From: Bettongia penicillata ogilbyi
Lineage: Eukaryota > Chordata > Mammalia > Diprotodontia > Potoroidae
DNA length: 64,000 bases
Direction of reading: 5' to 3'
Assembly: GCA_023548195.1 (NCBI GenBank)
Contig: JAJHZJ010000311.1
Coordinates: 8,224,811-8,288,810, forward strand
The translations under genes were made by a program, and so were the position numbers. The notes beneath the pieces were generated by a model, which saw only the letters and a list, made by a program, of their open reading frames with translations, had not been told where the DNA came from and did no database searches. Numbering within the stretch: position 1 is the stretch's first letter; every line of letters starts with the position of its first letter. Positions 20,246 through 30,889 of the stretch are shown piece after piece.

Positions 20246-21305
20246 CTCCATCTCCATTGCTCATGGTTTTGTCTTCTACAGATTCCCTAACCTCTCTGCA
20301 ATCTCTTTTCCTCTAATTTTTGTCAAATAAGTCTTTTTAAAGCACTAGGGCAACTTATTTTTTAAAGGAACTCTTTTGTGAATTGCTTTGAAATGAGATA
20401 ATTTTTTAAAATTCAAGTAATCGCCTCCCGCTTTGATCTATCCGAACATTTTCAAATTGTCTTTCCTTTTTTGATGTCTTTTTGAAGTGGGGGTACTCCT
20501 GTAATGATATATCTTCATATTTCTGGCTTAGGTAGCAAATCCACAGGACAATTAAGTCAAGAAAGCATCAGGCACAAAAACAGGTCAAGGAAAATGCAGG
20601 AAAATTTATGGCAGAAAGGAAAATTCTTTCAAAACAGTATTTCTCAAAGCCTCCAAAGATGATTCTCAAAACTTGATTCACCATCCTCCTGAAAATTTAA
20701 ATCCAAGATTGGTTTCAAATGATACCTCCATTTCAAAGCATTCAGCTGTACAGACAAATCTTATTAGAAGCTGAAAGCACCTAAATAAAGTGGTGAACAT
20801 TTAAGGTATCAGGCATAATGATGTGGCACTAATATAAAACAATTGCTCTGTGTTAGGCACCAGGCAGTTGAATTATATGATTCCTGGCTAACAGGAAGAT
20901 GAGCTCTATAGAAAACATGGTTTTCTGCTCCTGACATGAGGCAGAAAGCTTATGCATGGGCTACAGCAACTTTCCTGAAAGTGGATCATTACTGGTTTGC
21001 AGCTACACAGCACTCAGTTCCCTCCTAAAATCATATGACTATTAATGTTCTCAGACTTTCAAGGAAGTGTTGGCCTGGAATCTGTCACATAATGCTCTTT
21101 ATGTGGTTCAATATGGAGAGAAGTCTCCTCCCTACCAAGTCTGACAAAGAATTGGTCAATTTCCTATACTAATTTATATTTTTTTCTTTCAGCAAGTATG
21201 ACTAGGTGTAAAACTCTTTAGATCCCAAAGCTCGGTCAGAGGATTATATGCCAAAACCTCCTACAGAGAGTTCATTCTTCCTCATTCTCATTTCTAATGT
21301 TTCCT
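20246..21305. other. Unique region, no repeat recognised
   Basis: About 1 kb without an interspersed repeat or exon I can name. 20900-21180 is less AT-rich and could be conserved non-coding DNA, but nothing in the sequence proves it. Confidence 0.4.
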
Positions 21306-21309
21306 TCTC

Positions 21310-21440
21310 TCAATGTTTCCACTTGCTTCCTGTGTGATTTGTGCACATCACTTACCTTTTCTGGGCTTCACATTCCTTATTTATAATGTGAAGACTTTGG
21401 GTTGGGTGACCCCTAAGCTCTTTAATATCTTTTAAGTGTT
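21310..21440 (+). mobile_element. MIR3-like SINE
   Basis: 'gcttcctgtgtgatttgtgc', 'ttctgggcttcacattcctt', then 'gggtgacccctaagctcttt'. Confidence 0.55.
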
Positions 21441-21540
21441 TAGCCCTCCCTCCCTCAAGTCCAATTCAATTGCCAGTGATAGTATCATCTTCCTGATGTC
21501 ATGGTCCTCTTTGAGAATGAAGAACAAACCACAGCATGTG
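21441..21540 (+). mobile_element. Marsupial SINE tail
   Basis: 'ctcaagtccaattcaattgc', 'catcttcctgatgtcatggt' and 'cctctttgagaatgaagaac'. The same tail occurs at 22120, 43640-43705 and, antisense, at 61785-61880. Confidence 0.7.
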
Positions 21541-21960
21541 AGTAGTCCATGCTGTATCAATGGGGACCCAACTATCTAGCTCTGATTGGGCATCTCAGTT
21601 CCTTTCCTCTCCTCATATGGGGCATCATGCCCATACCTGAGAGTATTCTGCTGAAAGGAAGGTAAAATTGGATGGTGAAAACATACCTAGTTATCTTGGG
21701 TTTACTGGGTAGATTTCTTTCTTAAAGACTATGCCTTAAACCCAATTCACTCTGATTCTGTCTGATTGGTCAACAATAGGTCCCTGGCTAAGCACCACTT
21801 AATGGTTATTTTTTGGACCCTGACGGCTCAGAGTGAAAGCATCTTTTGGCCAACAACCCTGGGAGTCTTTTCCTTCCAGTTGGATTTTATTATTCTTATT
21901 ATTAAAGGGGCCATCCCTTGACTCATTATTTTTTTCCTCGACCCACTTCTTAAACAGGCC
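21541..21960. other. Unassigned region between SINE tails
   Basis: May be part of a longer marsupial element ('ctgattggtcaacaatagg' looks repeat-like), but I cannot name it. Confidence 0.3.
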
Positions 21961-21964
21961 TAAT

Positions 21965-22150
21965 CACTGAAGGGGTATTGCCTCAGTCAAAGTGAGAAGT
22001 CAGAAAGACTTTAGCTTAAAAAGACCCAGGTCTCCCACTGCATCCTGGGCAATTTCCAGTTGTCCTGATATATATCTGGCCACTAGAGCACTGGAAGAGA
22101 AAGTGAGGTTGGTGACTTTGCACAGCCCTCCCTCCCTCAAATCCAATTTA
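21965..22150 (+). mobile_element. Marsupial SINE fragment with shared tail
   Basis: 'cactgcatcctgggcaattt', 'agagaaagtgaggttggtga' and 'tgcacagccctccctccctc' follow the order seen on the complement of 61790-62000. Confidence 0.6.
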
Positions 22151-22329
22151 TTTATTTATTTTTATCTTATTTTTCTATCACTGAAATTTTCTACTCCCCT
22201 TCAGATGGAATGGGCTCTTGGGACCAAGTAAGAAAATTATGCAAAAGCATTCAATTGTTTGACAACATATGTACACCATTCTGTTTTAGCACTTCCTAAC
22301 TTTCTGTTGCTTTGCTTCCGTTCACTTGC

Positions 22330-22635
22330 TGCTGAACAGAGCTAGAGAAAATCATGAAATCACGCTAACTTGGTCCACTACAGATTTGTCACATAATCTC
22401 AACTGTGACCTCACAGCATCAAGGCGATCCTTCAATACATCCCTAACCACTTTGTTATCTCATTCACCATGGTGGCTATTCCAGACTCTTTTATCTTTCC
22501 TCAAGCCTCCCATGGCACTTTCTCATATCACCTTCTCAACTGAGGACATTGCCTCATACTTCATAGCAAAAAATAAAATTGAGGTCATTCCTAGATCATT
22601 CCTTCTCCCTTACTCCTGATCTCGCAGTCCCTGTG
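22330..22635 (+). mobile_element. L2 upstream-of-RT fragment, part 1
   Basis: 'tggtccactacagatttgtc', 'gacctcacagcatcaagg' and 'ctcaactgaggacattgcct' follow L2 ORF2 between the endonuclease and RT domains. It is continued at 23425 after an unrelated block. Confidence 0.7.
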
Positions 22636-23424
22636 AGATCCCAAAGTTTATCAGAATTCGATTCTCTATTCATTGTTGAAGTACCTTGCAGCTGTGTAAG
22701 GGGTAGGTAGAGTTGGTGAGAGAGGGAGAGAAAGATTTTTTTTATTCTCTTCAAGTCTTCAGAGTCTTTTTGGATTCCTTGGTCTCTTGGGGTGTTTCTG
22801 GCTTCTAGCTTTGAGAGAGAAGGGAAAACCACTTCAGGCTGCTCAAGGAAAAGCCTCTGGGAAGACACTGACATGAGAGGAATGGTAAGTCTTCATCATG
22901 TCCCTATTCTCAGCTTGCTATACTGGAGACTTCAGGGAATTTTCCTTTGTGTGTGATTTGGACTTTTTCTTGGCTGAACTGAGTTATCTCACTCCCGGTG
23001 TGAGAGCTCCTTCACATTGTATTATCTGATATATATTTTGTTGATGTGTACCTTCTCCAATTTCTGCTTTGCTATGATTGGAAAAAAATGTGTTCTTTTG
23101 CTATACATTATGCTTGTGCATTGTGGAACTGGTTTATGGTGATTAGGGTTCAAGCCTTGGACAAAAAACTAGGTTTCCTGTCTCCCCAGTAATGAAACAG
23201 TGATCAGAAGTTATACTGAGGATGAAATTCTTATCCACTAGACAAAGAATACTTAAGGGAGCAGATAGAATTCTAGCCCAGGTACTCCCTCTCTCTATGA
23301 GGAGAGCTGAGTGGTGACCTCTGCCCCCAACTTCCTGCATCATCTCCTGGCAGGAATTACACTGTCTCTTGGAGAAAGGTGTAGGAAGCTAATAATGCCT
23401 ATTCTGCCTGCCTTTGAGTCACAC
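22636..23424. mobile_element. ~790-bp block splitting an L2, possible solo LTR
   Basis: This block separates two collinear L2 pieces, so it probably was inserted. It shows no poly-A tail or ORF. Its size and a 'tgtgagatcc' start would suit a solo LTR, but I could not find convincing TSDs or a matching end. Confidence 0.3.
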
Positions 23425-23905
23425 AGTACTACTCTCTTCCCTCAAGTGAGGTCTCACTGTTTCCTCCTTTTTTACCTTTCATAAAGAGGCAATCTCTCTC
23501 CCTTCCAAGTCAAACAATTCTCCATATATAAGTGATTCACTTCTATCTCATCTTCTTTAGCAGATTGCCCCTTCTATTATCCCTACTTTTTTCTATAATA
23601 TTTAATTCCCCCATATCTGGTAACTTCTTCCATGCTACCAAAAAAGCATGCCTGTTTCTTGCCCATCCTTAAAAAAGTTTCTTCATTGACCCAACCATCT
23701 TCGTTAGCTATTGTTTCCTCCCTATAATTTCTCTTCCTCCTTCTCAGTTAAACTTGAGAAGGCCATCTAAACTAAATGATTGCTTTTCCAATCTGGCTTC
23801 TGACCTCATCATTCAACTGAAACTATCCTCTCCAAAGTTTCCACAAAGTTTGACTTCATAATTGCAAAATCTAATGGCCTTAATTTTTTTTTTGTTCTTC
23901 TTGAC
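23425..23905 (+). mobile_element. L2 RT fragment, part 2
   Basis: Sense L2 RT. 'atgcctgtttcttgcccatc' and 'cttaaaaaagtttcttcatt' encode the ILKK-type motif. 'ccaatctggcttctgacctc' corresponds to QSGF, and 'cataattgcaaaatctaatg' follows. Multiple stops are present. Confidence 0.75.
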
Positions 23906-23944
23906 TTCTTGACATGATTTTCTTCACATTTGTTTAATAGTATA

Positions 23945-24585
23945 TGTATGTAGTGAAGACTGCATATGGTAGGAATGATCCAAGGCTGACGCTTGGTAGG
24001 GCATTGTTGCTGATATAAAGGGGCAAAGGATTATGGTATATGATTGTGATAGAATATGATGAGCCTAATGATCTGAGAGAAACATGGATAGACTTGCACA
24101 AAATAATGAAGAACAAAATGAACTGAAGCAAGAGAACACTGTATACAGTAACATCAATATTGCTTCAAGAATAACTGAGTGAAAAAGTCATTTGACATTA
24201 TAAATATCCAAGTTAATTACAAATGACATATGAAGGAGGACACTGTCTCCATCCAGAGAAAGAACTGATAAATAGAAATATGTATAGAATGATTTTACAC
24301 ACACACATGCATCTGTGCATGTATGCGTGTGTGCATGTATGTGTGTATGTGTATGTGTGTGTGTTTGTGTGTGGTGCTAAATGATACCCATCTCTAGAGT
24401 GATGGGGAGGGAAAAAAAGAAATGGACATAACTGTATTACATATCTAAAAGGAATAGGAAGTTTCACATAACAGATTTGTAGTTTCATGGGCGGTCATCT
24501 TTTTTTAATTGTACTATGATAGGGAAATTCTTATTTTACTACATAAATTTTAAATAAAATTAATACATTTTTAAAAAAGAATAGA
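23945..24585 (+). mobile_element. L1 3' end, older subfamily
   Basis: 'aacatggatagacttgcac', 'gaactgaagcaagagaacac', 'catccagagaaagaactgat', a CA/TG microsatellite (24298-24375) and a decayed A-rich end. Similar to 41290-41600. Confidence 0.75.
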
Positions 24586-24589
24586 GGAC

Positions 24590-24860
24590 AAGGTAGAATT
24601 TAACTAATTCACCTAGGAGTCAAGATGGAGAAAGGAGGAGAGTGAACTAGGGCAAGGGTGGCCTGAGAGAGAACTGAGGGCTCAGATGATTAGAGATCAT
24701 GTTGTAGATGAAGAGTACGGTTTAGTATGGGAAGACAGGAGAGGTAGAATGTCAATGGATTATGATCAGATAAGGGAATTTCTGAGTTAATAAACATGAA
24801 AGAGGCATGTTTGTAGATGATGGTAAAATCGAGATCAAGGCATGCAGTCATGTTTCACGA
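24590..24860 (-). mobile_element. L2 endonuclease-region fragment, inverted
   Basis: On the minus strand, 24775-24750 translates to SDHNPLTFYL, the L2 endonuclease-end motif. It lies head to head with the next L2 piece and does not overlap it in element coordinates. Confidence 0.5.
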
Positions 24861-24861
24861 G

Positions 24862-25380
24862 TCCACTACTAATTTATGTTTCTGACCTGAACTGGGACCT
24901 CATTGCTGCTAGGTAATCTTTTTCCACCTCCCTAATTAACTCACTAGCCTTCTAACCAGTGTCTCTTCCAAACTCTTTGATCCTCCTCAAACCTCTGATA
25001 GATCCTTCTCCTCTCACTTTCTCAACTGAGAACTTTGACTCATATTTTAACTGAAAAATTTAAAACCATTTGCTGAGAACTTCCTCTTCTCTTCTTATCT
25101 CACAACACTCCAAAACCTTTGGTCAATATTTCCTCCTTCATCTGTTTCACATGAGGAGGTAGCCCTTTTCCTTGCCATGGCCAATCCTTCTACATGCACA
25201 AACGATCTCATTTCATATCTTTTCCAGCAGATTTTCCCCTCTGTTATTCTCTCTCGCTCACTTTTTTTCAATCTCTTCCTGTCTATTCGATGCTTCTCTA
25301 TGGCCTATAAACATGCTCATGTGTCTCTCACTATCAAAAACTCCTCATCTGATCCATCAATCCCCACTAATTGAAGTGAA
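24862..25380 (+). mobile_element. L2 pre-RT fragment
   Basis: 'cctgaactgggacctcattg', 'ctgctaggtaatctttttcc' and 'ctttctcaactgagaacttt' parallel 22370-22560. It continues to 'cctataaacatgctcatgtg' and 'ctcactatcaaaaactcctc' (the start of RT). It ends where the RTE begins. Confidence 0.7.
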
Positions 25381-25384
25381 GTTT

Positions 25385-26391
25385 CAGTGTGTCTAACTGT
25401 GGCTGATCAGACTAATATGACCTCACAATGCTCTACTACAGATTGGACACAGATAGTCCTTGTGAATATTTGGGGTGGATACTCCAAATTTGTGAATCCT
25501 ACATTTACTTTGTGTTTTCTCAATTCTGCTTTACTCATAAAGCACAGCACTCTTTCTGATGTGGGCATGCCATGCTGAGTGGTCCTGTGCCAGTGTCTCC
25601 CATGTTGCACAGTCAAATCTGGAGAGACCTTGAGTGTCCTTGTATTGCTTCTTCTGACTACCATGTGATTGAATTCTCCATAAAATAGTCATTTTGGCAA
25701 GCATACATTTTGCATTTAAACAACATGGCCAATCCATTGGAGTTGTGCTCTCTGAAGCATAGTTTGAATGCTTGGCAGTTCAGATCGAGCAAGGACTTCA
25801 GTGTCTGGTACCTTATCCTGCCAGATGATTCTCAGAATCTTCCTAAGACAGTTCAAATAGAAGCGATTCAGTTTTCTGGCATGGTGCTGGTAGACTGTCC
25901 ATGTTTCACAGGCATACAACAATGAAATCAGCACAACGGCTCTGTAGACCTTCAGTTTGGTAGTCAGTCTAATATCTTTTCTCTCCCAAACTTTTCTCAG
26001 GAGTCTTCCAAACACTGAGTTAACTCTGGCAATGTGTGCATCAACCTTGTTGTCAATGTGTACATCCCTAGAAAATATACTACCAAGGTAAGTGAACTTA
26101 TCCACAGCATTCAAAACTTCTTCATTTGTTGGAACCGATGGTTTCATGTAGGGATGGTATGGTGATGGCTGATGGAGCACCTATGTTTTCTTGGTGTTAA
26201 CTATTAGGCCAAAATTAGCACAGGCCGCAGAGAGTTGATCCATACTTTGTTGCATCTCAGCTTCAGCAGTTGTGCATTGAGTGCGCAATAATTTGCAAAC
26301 AGAAAATCATGTACTAACACTCCCTCCACTTTGGTCTTGGCTTGTAGTCTTTTCCAATTGAAAAACTTACCATCAATATAGTAGTTGACCT
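25385..26391 (-). mobile_element. RTE LINE, 3' half (RT C-terminal region), antisense
   Basis: Reading right to left, it starts at the RT segment YYIDGKFFNWKRLQAKTKV. It then passes the catalytic loop, where the expected FADD is FANY (about 26285-26304), so the catalytic aspartates are lost. It continues through FTYLGSIFSRD, LLYACETWTVY and WIGHVV to the ORF C-terminus (near 25400). The 154-codon open stretch 25716-26180 is a remnant only. With the next feature it forms one element whose 5' part is inverted. Confidence 0.88.
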
Positions 26392-27238
26392 TGATGCCAT
26401 GTTCATTTCGGAACCAAAAGCCTCCGGTGCATCACAACTACTCAGTGCCACATTGATTAGTGATAAGGACATGATCCTAGAGAGATGGACTGAATACTTC
26501 CATAGTGTTCTCAACAGACCATCATCAATCAATGCTGAGGCCATTGACCATTTACCTCAATTTGAAGTCAGTCTCTCCTTAGCTGAACTTCCAGCTGAAG
26601 AAGAGGTTTTGAGGGCCATTAGGCTCCTTTCATGTGGCAAAGCACTTGGTATTGATTCTATTCCAGCAGAGATTTGCAAGGTAGGGGGACCATTGCTCTT
26701 ACAAAAGCTGATTGAAATTTTCCAGGTTATATGGTGAGAGAAAGTTATCTCCAGGAGTTCAAGGATGTCTCCACTGTCCATCTCTATAAGGGTAAAGGGA
26801 ATAGGTTGTCCTGCGACAATCACAGTGGGGGTCTCTCTCTTAGTCATTGCTGGCAAAATTCTTGCTAGAGTCCTCCTTAATAGGTTGATCCTTCACCTTG
26901 AACATGGTCATGTACCTGAGAGCCAATATGGTGTCAGAAAGAGCTGAGGAACACTCAATATGGTGTTTGCTGTCCAATAGCTCCAGGAGAAATGCCAGGA
27001 GCAGAACAGAGGTCTGTACACAAAGCCTGTAGTTCTGACCAAGGCCTTCGACACTATTAGTAGTGAGGGCTTATGGAAAATTATGTCAAAATTTGGTTGT
27101 CCTGAGAAGTTCTTCAGTATTGTATGTCAATTTTATGATAGCATGTTTGCCTGAGTTCTGAATAGTGGACAATACTCTCATGCCTTCTCAGTCACTAGTA
27201 GAATGAAACAGGGCTGTGTGCTTGCTACCATGCTTTTT
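26392..27238 (+). mobile_element. RTE LINE, inverted 5' part (RT N-terminal region)
   Basis: Sense-strand RT N-terminal region: SEPKASGASQLLSA, ERWTEYFHSVLNRPSSIN, IDSIPAEICKVGGPLL, YKGKGNRLSCDNH, AGKILARVLLNRL, then MKQGCVLATMLF. It carries in-frame stops and small indels. A HAL1 interrupts it directly after MLF, and it resumes at 30106. Confidence 0.88.
27228..27238 (+). repeat. Target-site duplication, left copy, of the 27-30-kb HAL1
   Basis: ccatgcttttt, identical to 30106-30116. It is part of the interrupted RTE RT (coding for the residues after GCVLAT). Confidence 0.85.
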
Positions 27239-28099
27239 TTTTTTCAAAAACTTTCTTTTCGTTTATTTATTTTAAGTTTTAAACATTCATTTCCACAAAA
27301 TTTTGAGTTCCAAATTTTCTCCCCATCTCTCCCTTCTCCCTCAAAAAATGCCATGCATTCTGATTGCCCCTTCCACCAATGTGCCCTCCCTTCTAACACC
27401 CCTCCCTTCCCTTATCCCCATCTTCTCCCTTATCCTGTAGGGCAAGATAAATTTCTATACCCTGTTACCTGTATTTCTTATTTCCCAGTTGTACACAAAA
27501 ACAATTCTCAACATTTGTTCCTAAAACTTTGAGTTCCAACTTCTCTTCCTTCCTCCCTCCTCACCCATCCCTACTGATAAGGCAAGCAATTCAATATAGG
27601 CTATATATGTGTAGCTCTGCAAATGACTTCCATAATAGTCATGTTGTGTAAGACTAAATATATTTCCCTCCATCCTATCCTGCTTCCCATTTCTTCAATT
27701 CTCTGTTTTGACTTTGTCCCTCCCCAAGAGCATTTACTTCTAATTGCTCCCTCCTTCTATTTGCCCTCCCTTCCATCATCCCCTCACCCTGCTTATCCCC
27801 TTCTCCCCTACTTTCCTGTAGTGTAAGATGGATAGATTTTCATACCAAATTGAGTGTGTATGTTATTCCTTCCTTGAGTCAAATATGATGAGAGTAAGTT
27901 TCACATTTTCCCTCTCACCTCCCCATTTATCCCCATTGGAAAAGCTTTTTCTTTTTCTTCTATGAGAGATAATTTGCCCCATTCCATTTCTCCTTTTCTC
28001 CTCCCAAAATATTCCTCTCTCATATCTTAATTTTATTTTTTTAGATATGATCCCTTCCTGTTCAACTCACCCTGTGCTCTCTGTCTCTGTCTCTATCTC

Positions 28100-28147
<48 letters not shown>

Positions 28148-28256
28148 TGTGTATGTGTAATCCCTCCAACTACCCAGATATTGAGAAGAGTTTCAAGAGG
28201 TACAAATATTATCTTTCTATATAGGAATGTAAACAGTTCAACTTTAGTTAACCTTT

Positions 28257-29300
28257 TCATGCTTTTTCTGATTCTTGTGTTTGAAAGTCAAATTCTGTAT
28301 TCAGCTCTGGTCTTTTCATCAAGAATGCTTGAAAGTCCTCTACTTCATTGAATGACCATTTTTCCCCCTCAAGTATTATACTCAGTTTTGCTGGGTAGGT
28401 GATTTTTTGTTTTAATCCTAGTTCCTTTGACTTCTGGAATATCATATTCTAAGCCCTTCTATCCCTTAATGTAGAAGCTGCTAGATATTGTGTTATCCTG
28501 ATTGTATTTCTACAATACTCAAATTGTGTCTTTCTGGCTGCTTGCAATATTTTCTCTTTGACCTGGAAACTCTGGAATTGGGCTGCAATATTCCTAGGAA
28601 TTTCTCTTTTTGGATATCTTTCAGAAGGTGATCAATGGATTCATTCAATATTTATTTTGTCCTCTGGTCCTAGAATATCAGGACAATTTTCCTTGATAAT
28701 TTCATGAAACATGATGTCTAGGTTCTTTTTTTGATCATGGCTTTCAGGTACTCCCATAATTTTTAAACTATCTCTCCTAGATCTATTTTCCAGGTCACTT
28801 ATTTTTCCAATGAGATATTTCACATTATCTTCCATTTTTTCATTCTTTTAGTTTTGTTTTGTAATTTCTTGGTTTCTCATAAAGTCATTAGCTTCCATCT
28901 GTTCCATACTAATTTTTAAAGAACCATTTTCTTTAGTGAGCTTTTGAATCTCCTTTTCCATTTGGTTAATTCTGCTTTTTAAAGTATTCTTCTCCTCACT
29001 GGCTTTTTGGACCTCTTTTGTCAGTTGAGTTAGTTTATTTTTAAAAGTGTTATTTTCTCCAGCATTTTTTGGGTCTCCTTTAGCAAGCTATTGACTCGCT
29101 TTTCATGATTTTCATGTATCTCTCTCATTTTTCTTCCCAATTTTTTCTCCACCTCTCTTACTTGATTTTCAAAATCCTTTTTTAAGCTCTTCCATAGCCT
29201 GGGATCACTGCATATTTATTTTGGAGGTTTTGGATACAGAAGCCTTGAATTTTATGACTTTCCCAGGTGGTAGACATTGTTCTTCCTCATCTGAAAGGAA
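28257..29300 (-). pseudogene. HAL1 ORF1 remnant lacking its start
   Basis: From the minus strand, recognisable order: acidic patch (SDEEQ near 29297), coiled-coil start (EELKK..FENQVREVEKK), RRM (DSLKIMGVPESHDQKKNLD near 28760), C-terminal domain (LGLKQKITYPAKLSIIL near 28410) and FDFQTQE near 28275. Several frameshifts and stops separate these blocks, and the initiation region is missing. It is an L1 ORF1p-type RNA-binding protein fossil. Confidence 0.8.
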
Positions 29301-29432
29301 ATTCCAGAATTCCCAGGTCAAGGAGAAAATATCACAAGCAGCCAGAAAGACACAATTTGAGTATTGTGGAAATACAATCAGGATAACACAAGATCTAGCA
29401 GTTTCTACCTTAAGGGATAGAAGGATTTCCCA
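29283..29432 (+). repeat. Inverted copy of HAL1 ORF1 segment replacing the ORF1 start
   Basis: Sense-oriented ORF1 sequence (KFQNSQVKEKISQAARKTQF) sits in the middle of the antisense element. It is nearly the complement of 28447-28590, sharing 'gacacaatttgagtattgt' and 'caatcaggataacaca'. On its right the leader resumes at 'ccaaccagcaacttgac', which normally precedes the ATG. Confidence 0.85.
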
Positions 29433-30105
29433 ACCAGCAACTTGACTTTTGGGTCCTTTGTCAAGAGTAGGTTATACTCTGGGGACCTGTAAGATCTCAG
29501 TTCCTCCAAAGTGACACAATCAAAGGAGAGGAGTTTACTGCCTAGCGGCTTGAGGCTGAAATTCAGATTAGCTGCTCAGTTCCCCCAGGGGCTTACAGTG
29601 TGGGCCACTCAGGGCTGAGGTTCACATCAGCTGCTTAATTCTCCCAAGGGCTTTATCCAACAATGGATGATGACTGGTGACTGCCCAGTCACCATAGCCA
29701 CCTGCTGCTGGTGCTGATGCTGGTGCTGCTGCCACCTGGGGCTGGGGCTAGGGGACGACCTTGCTCCCTTGTCACAGAAGTGAAAAAGCCCTTTCACTGA
29801 CCTTTGAAGCTGCCTTTGGCATCTGTGGGTTGAGGGATCTGTGAACTGCTGCCAGTGGGGATTCTGCCTCCTGACTCCCTGTGACCAAGGCTGGGCTGAA
29901 GCTCCACTCCACTTCTGGTGGGACAGACATTTTTGGTCAGCCTTCCAGATCACCCTACACTGGAAATCTCCACTCCATTGTTCTGTGGCTTCTCCTGCTC
30001 TAGAATTTTTTGAGAGTCTCTCTTTACAGGTATTTTTTGGGCTGTGGGAGAAGAGCTAGAGTATGTGCATCTATCTACTCCACCATCTTGGCTCCATGCC
30101 CCCCC

Positions 30106-30189
30106 CCATGCTTTTTAGCATGATGTTTTCAACCATGTTGTCAAATGCTTTCAATGGGGTTTTTCCAAATAAAGCCAAATAAAACCCTT
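30106..30189 (+). mobile_element. RTE LINE, inverted 5' part, continuation
   Basis: After the HAL1, the RT frame resumes with AMLFSMMFSTML-like coding (FSTMLSNAFNGVF). This is the segment directly after GCVLA.TLF in RTE RTs. It ends where the inverted cDNA would have been primed. Confidence 0.75.
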
Positions 30190-30197
30190 AATCTAGC

Positions 30198-30335
30198 CAG
30201 GGGTGGGGAACCTGGAGTCTTGAGGCCACATGTGGCCCTCTAGGTCCTCAAGTGCTGACTAAATAAATCAAATGGCCACACTTGAGAACCTAGAGGGCCA
30301 CATGTGGCCTCAAGGCCATATTTTCCCTACCCTTG
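30198..30335. mobile_element. Palindromic hAT MITE (138 bp)
   Basis: Two ~57-bp arms, 30198-30254 and the complement of 30279-30335, agree at about 47 positions. The inner 29 bp differ at only one. Ends are cagggg...; the shared core is 'ggccacatgtggccctctag'. This matches the Charlie-type marsupial MITEs I recall. I see no clean 8-bp TSD. Confidence 0.75.
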
Positions 30336-30608
30336 ACTAGGCCTTGAGCCTTTCCAGACTAAATTGTTGGAATTTCCTATATGTATTATCTATGGTAGGG
30401 GGTGGAGGTGGTCAAATGTTAGCTATGATGATAAAGATGACGACCATATTTGGATCATGGAAGAGTTTGGTAGGATGACTTCTATCTCTATTTTTGTAGT
30501 AAAAATATTGATTGTCCTTTAAATATTTGATATATGTATATGTCTGTATGTGTATATGTATGTATATATAATTTGCAAATCTGCCTGAACCTCGTTCCTG
30601 TCTTCCCA
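30336..30608. other. Spacer with short TATG microsatellite
   Basis: Nothing recognised apart from a tatatgtatatgtc-type run near 30530-30570. Confidence 0.4.
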
Positions 30609-30611
30609 CTT

Positions 30612-30862
30612 TTATTATTTAGTCATTTCAGTTGTGTCTGATTCTTCGTCACCCCATTTGGGATTTTCTTGCCAAAGACACTGGAGTGGTTTCCCATCTC
30701 CTTCTCTAGATCGTTTTACAGAAGAGGAAACTGAGGTCAACAGGGTTAAGTGACTTGTCCATGGTCACACAGCTAGCAAGTGCCTGAGACTAGATTTGAA
30801 CTCAGTAAAATGAGTCTTCCTGACTCCAGACCCAGCACTATATTCAATATTCTGCTTAGTTG
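30612..30862 (-). mobile_element. RTE-tailed CORE-SINE (WSINE/Ther-2 type)
   Basis: Antisense: tail complement 'ttgtgtctgattcttcgtca' and 'ggattttcttgccaaagaca', then core 'aggaaactgaggtcaacagg', then 'gtcacacagctagcaagtgc'. Confidence 0.85.
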
Positions 30863-30889
30863 CTCAGTATCCCACTCTCCTCCCTCCAC

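Larger units (their letters stand above)
27239..30105 (-). mobile_element. HAL1 (half-L1), second copy, antisense
   Basis: Read on the minus strand: 5' end at about 30105 with a G-run and the box gccaagatggtgg (about 30093-30081); leader to about 29440; ORF1 (29300-28257); 3' UTR with a CA tract (28108-28145); poly-A side at 27239. As in the 15-kb copy, the 3' UTR follows ORF1 directly and there is no ORF2. An 11-bp TSD flanks it. The first ~30 ORF1 codons are replaced by an inverted ORF1 segment (29283-29432). It is more diverged than the 15-kb copy. Confidence 0.88.

Noticed and set aside
25716..26180. 154-codon open frame as a host gene
   Set aside because: It is the C-terminal RT region of an RTE LINE with a mutated catalytic loop, not a host gene.
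29221..29445. 74-codon sense open frame
   Set aside because: A by-product of the inverted ORF1 block inside the antisense HAL1, not a gene.
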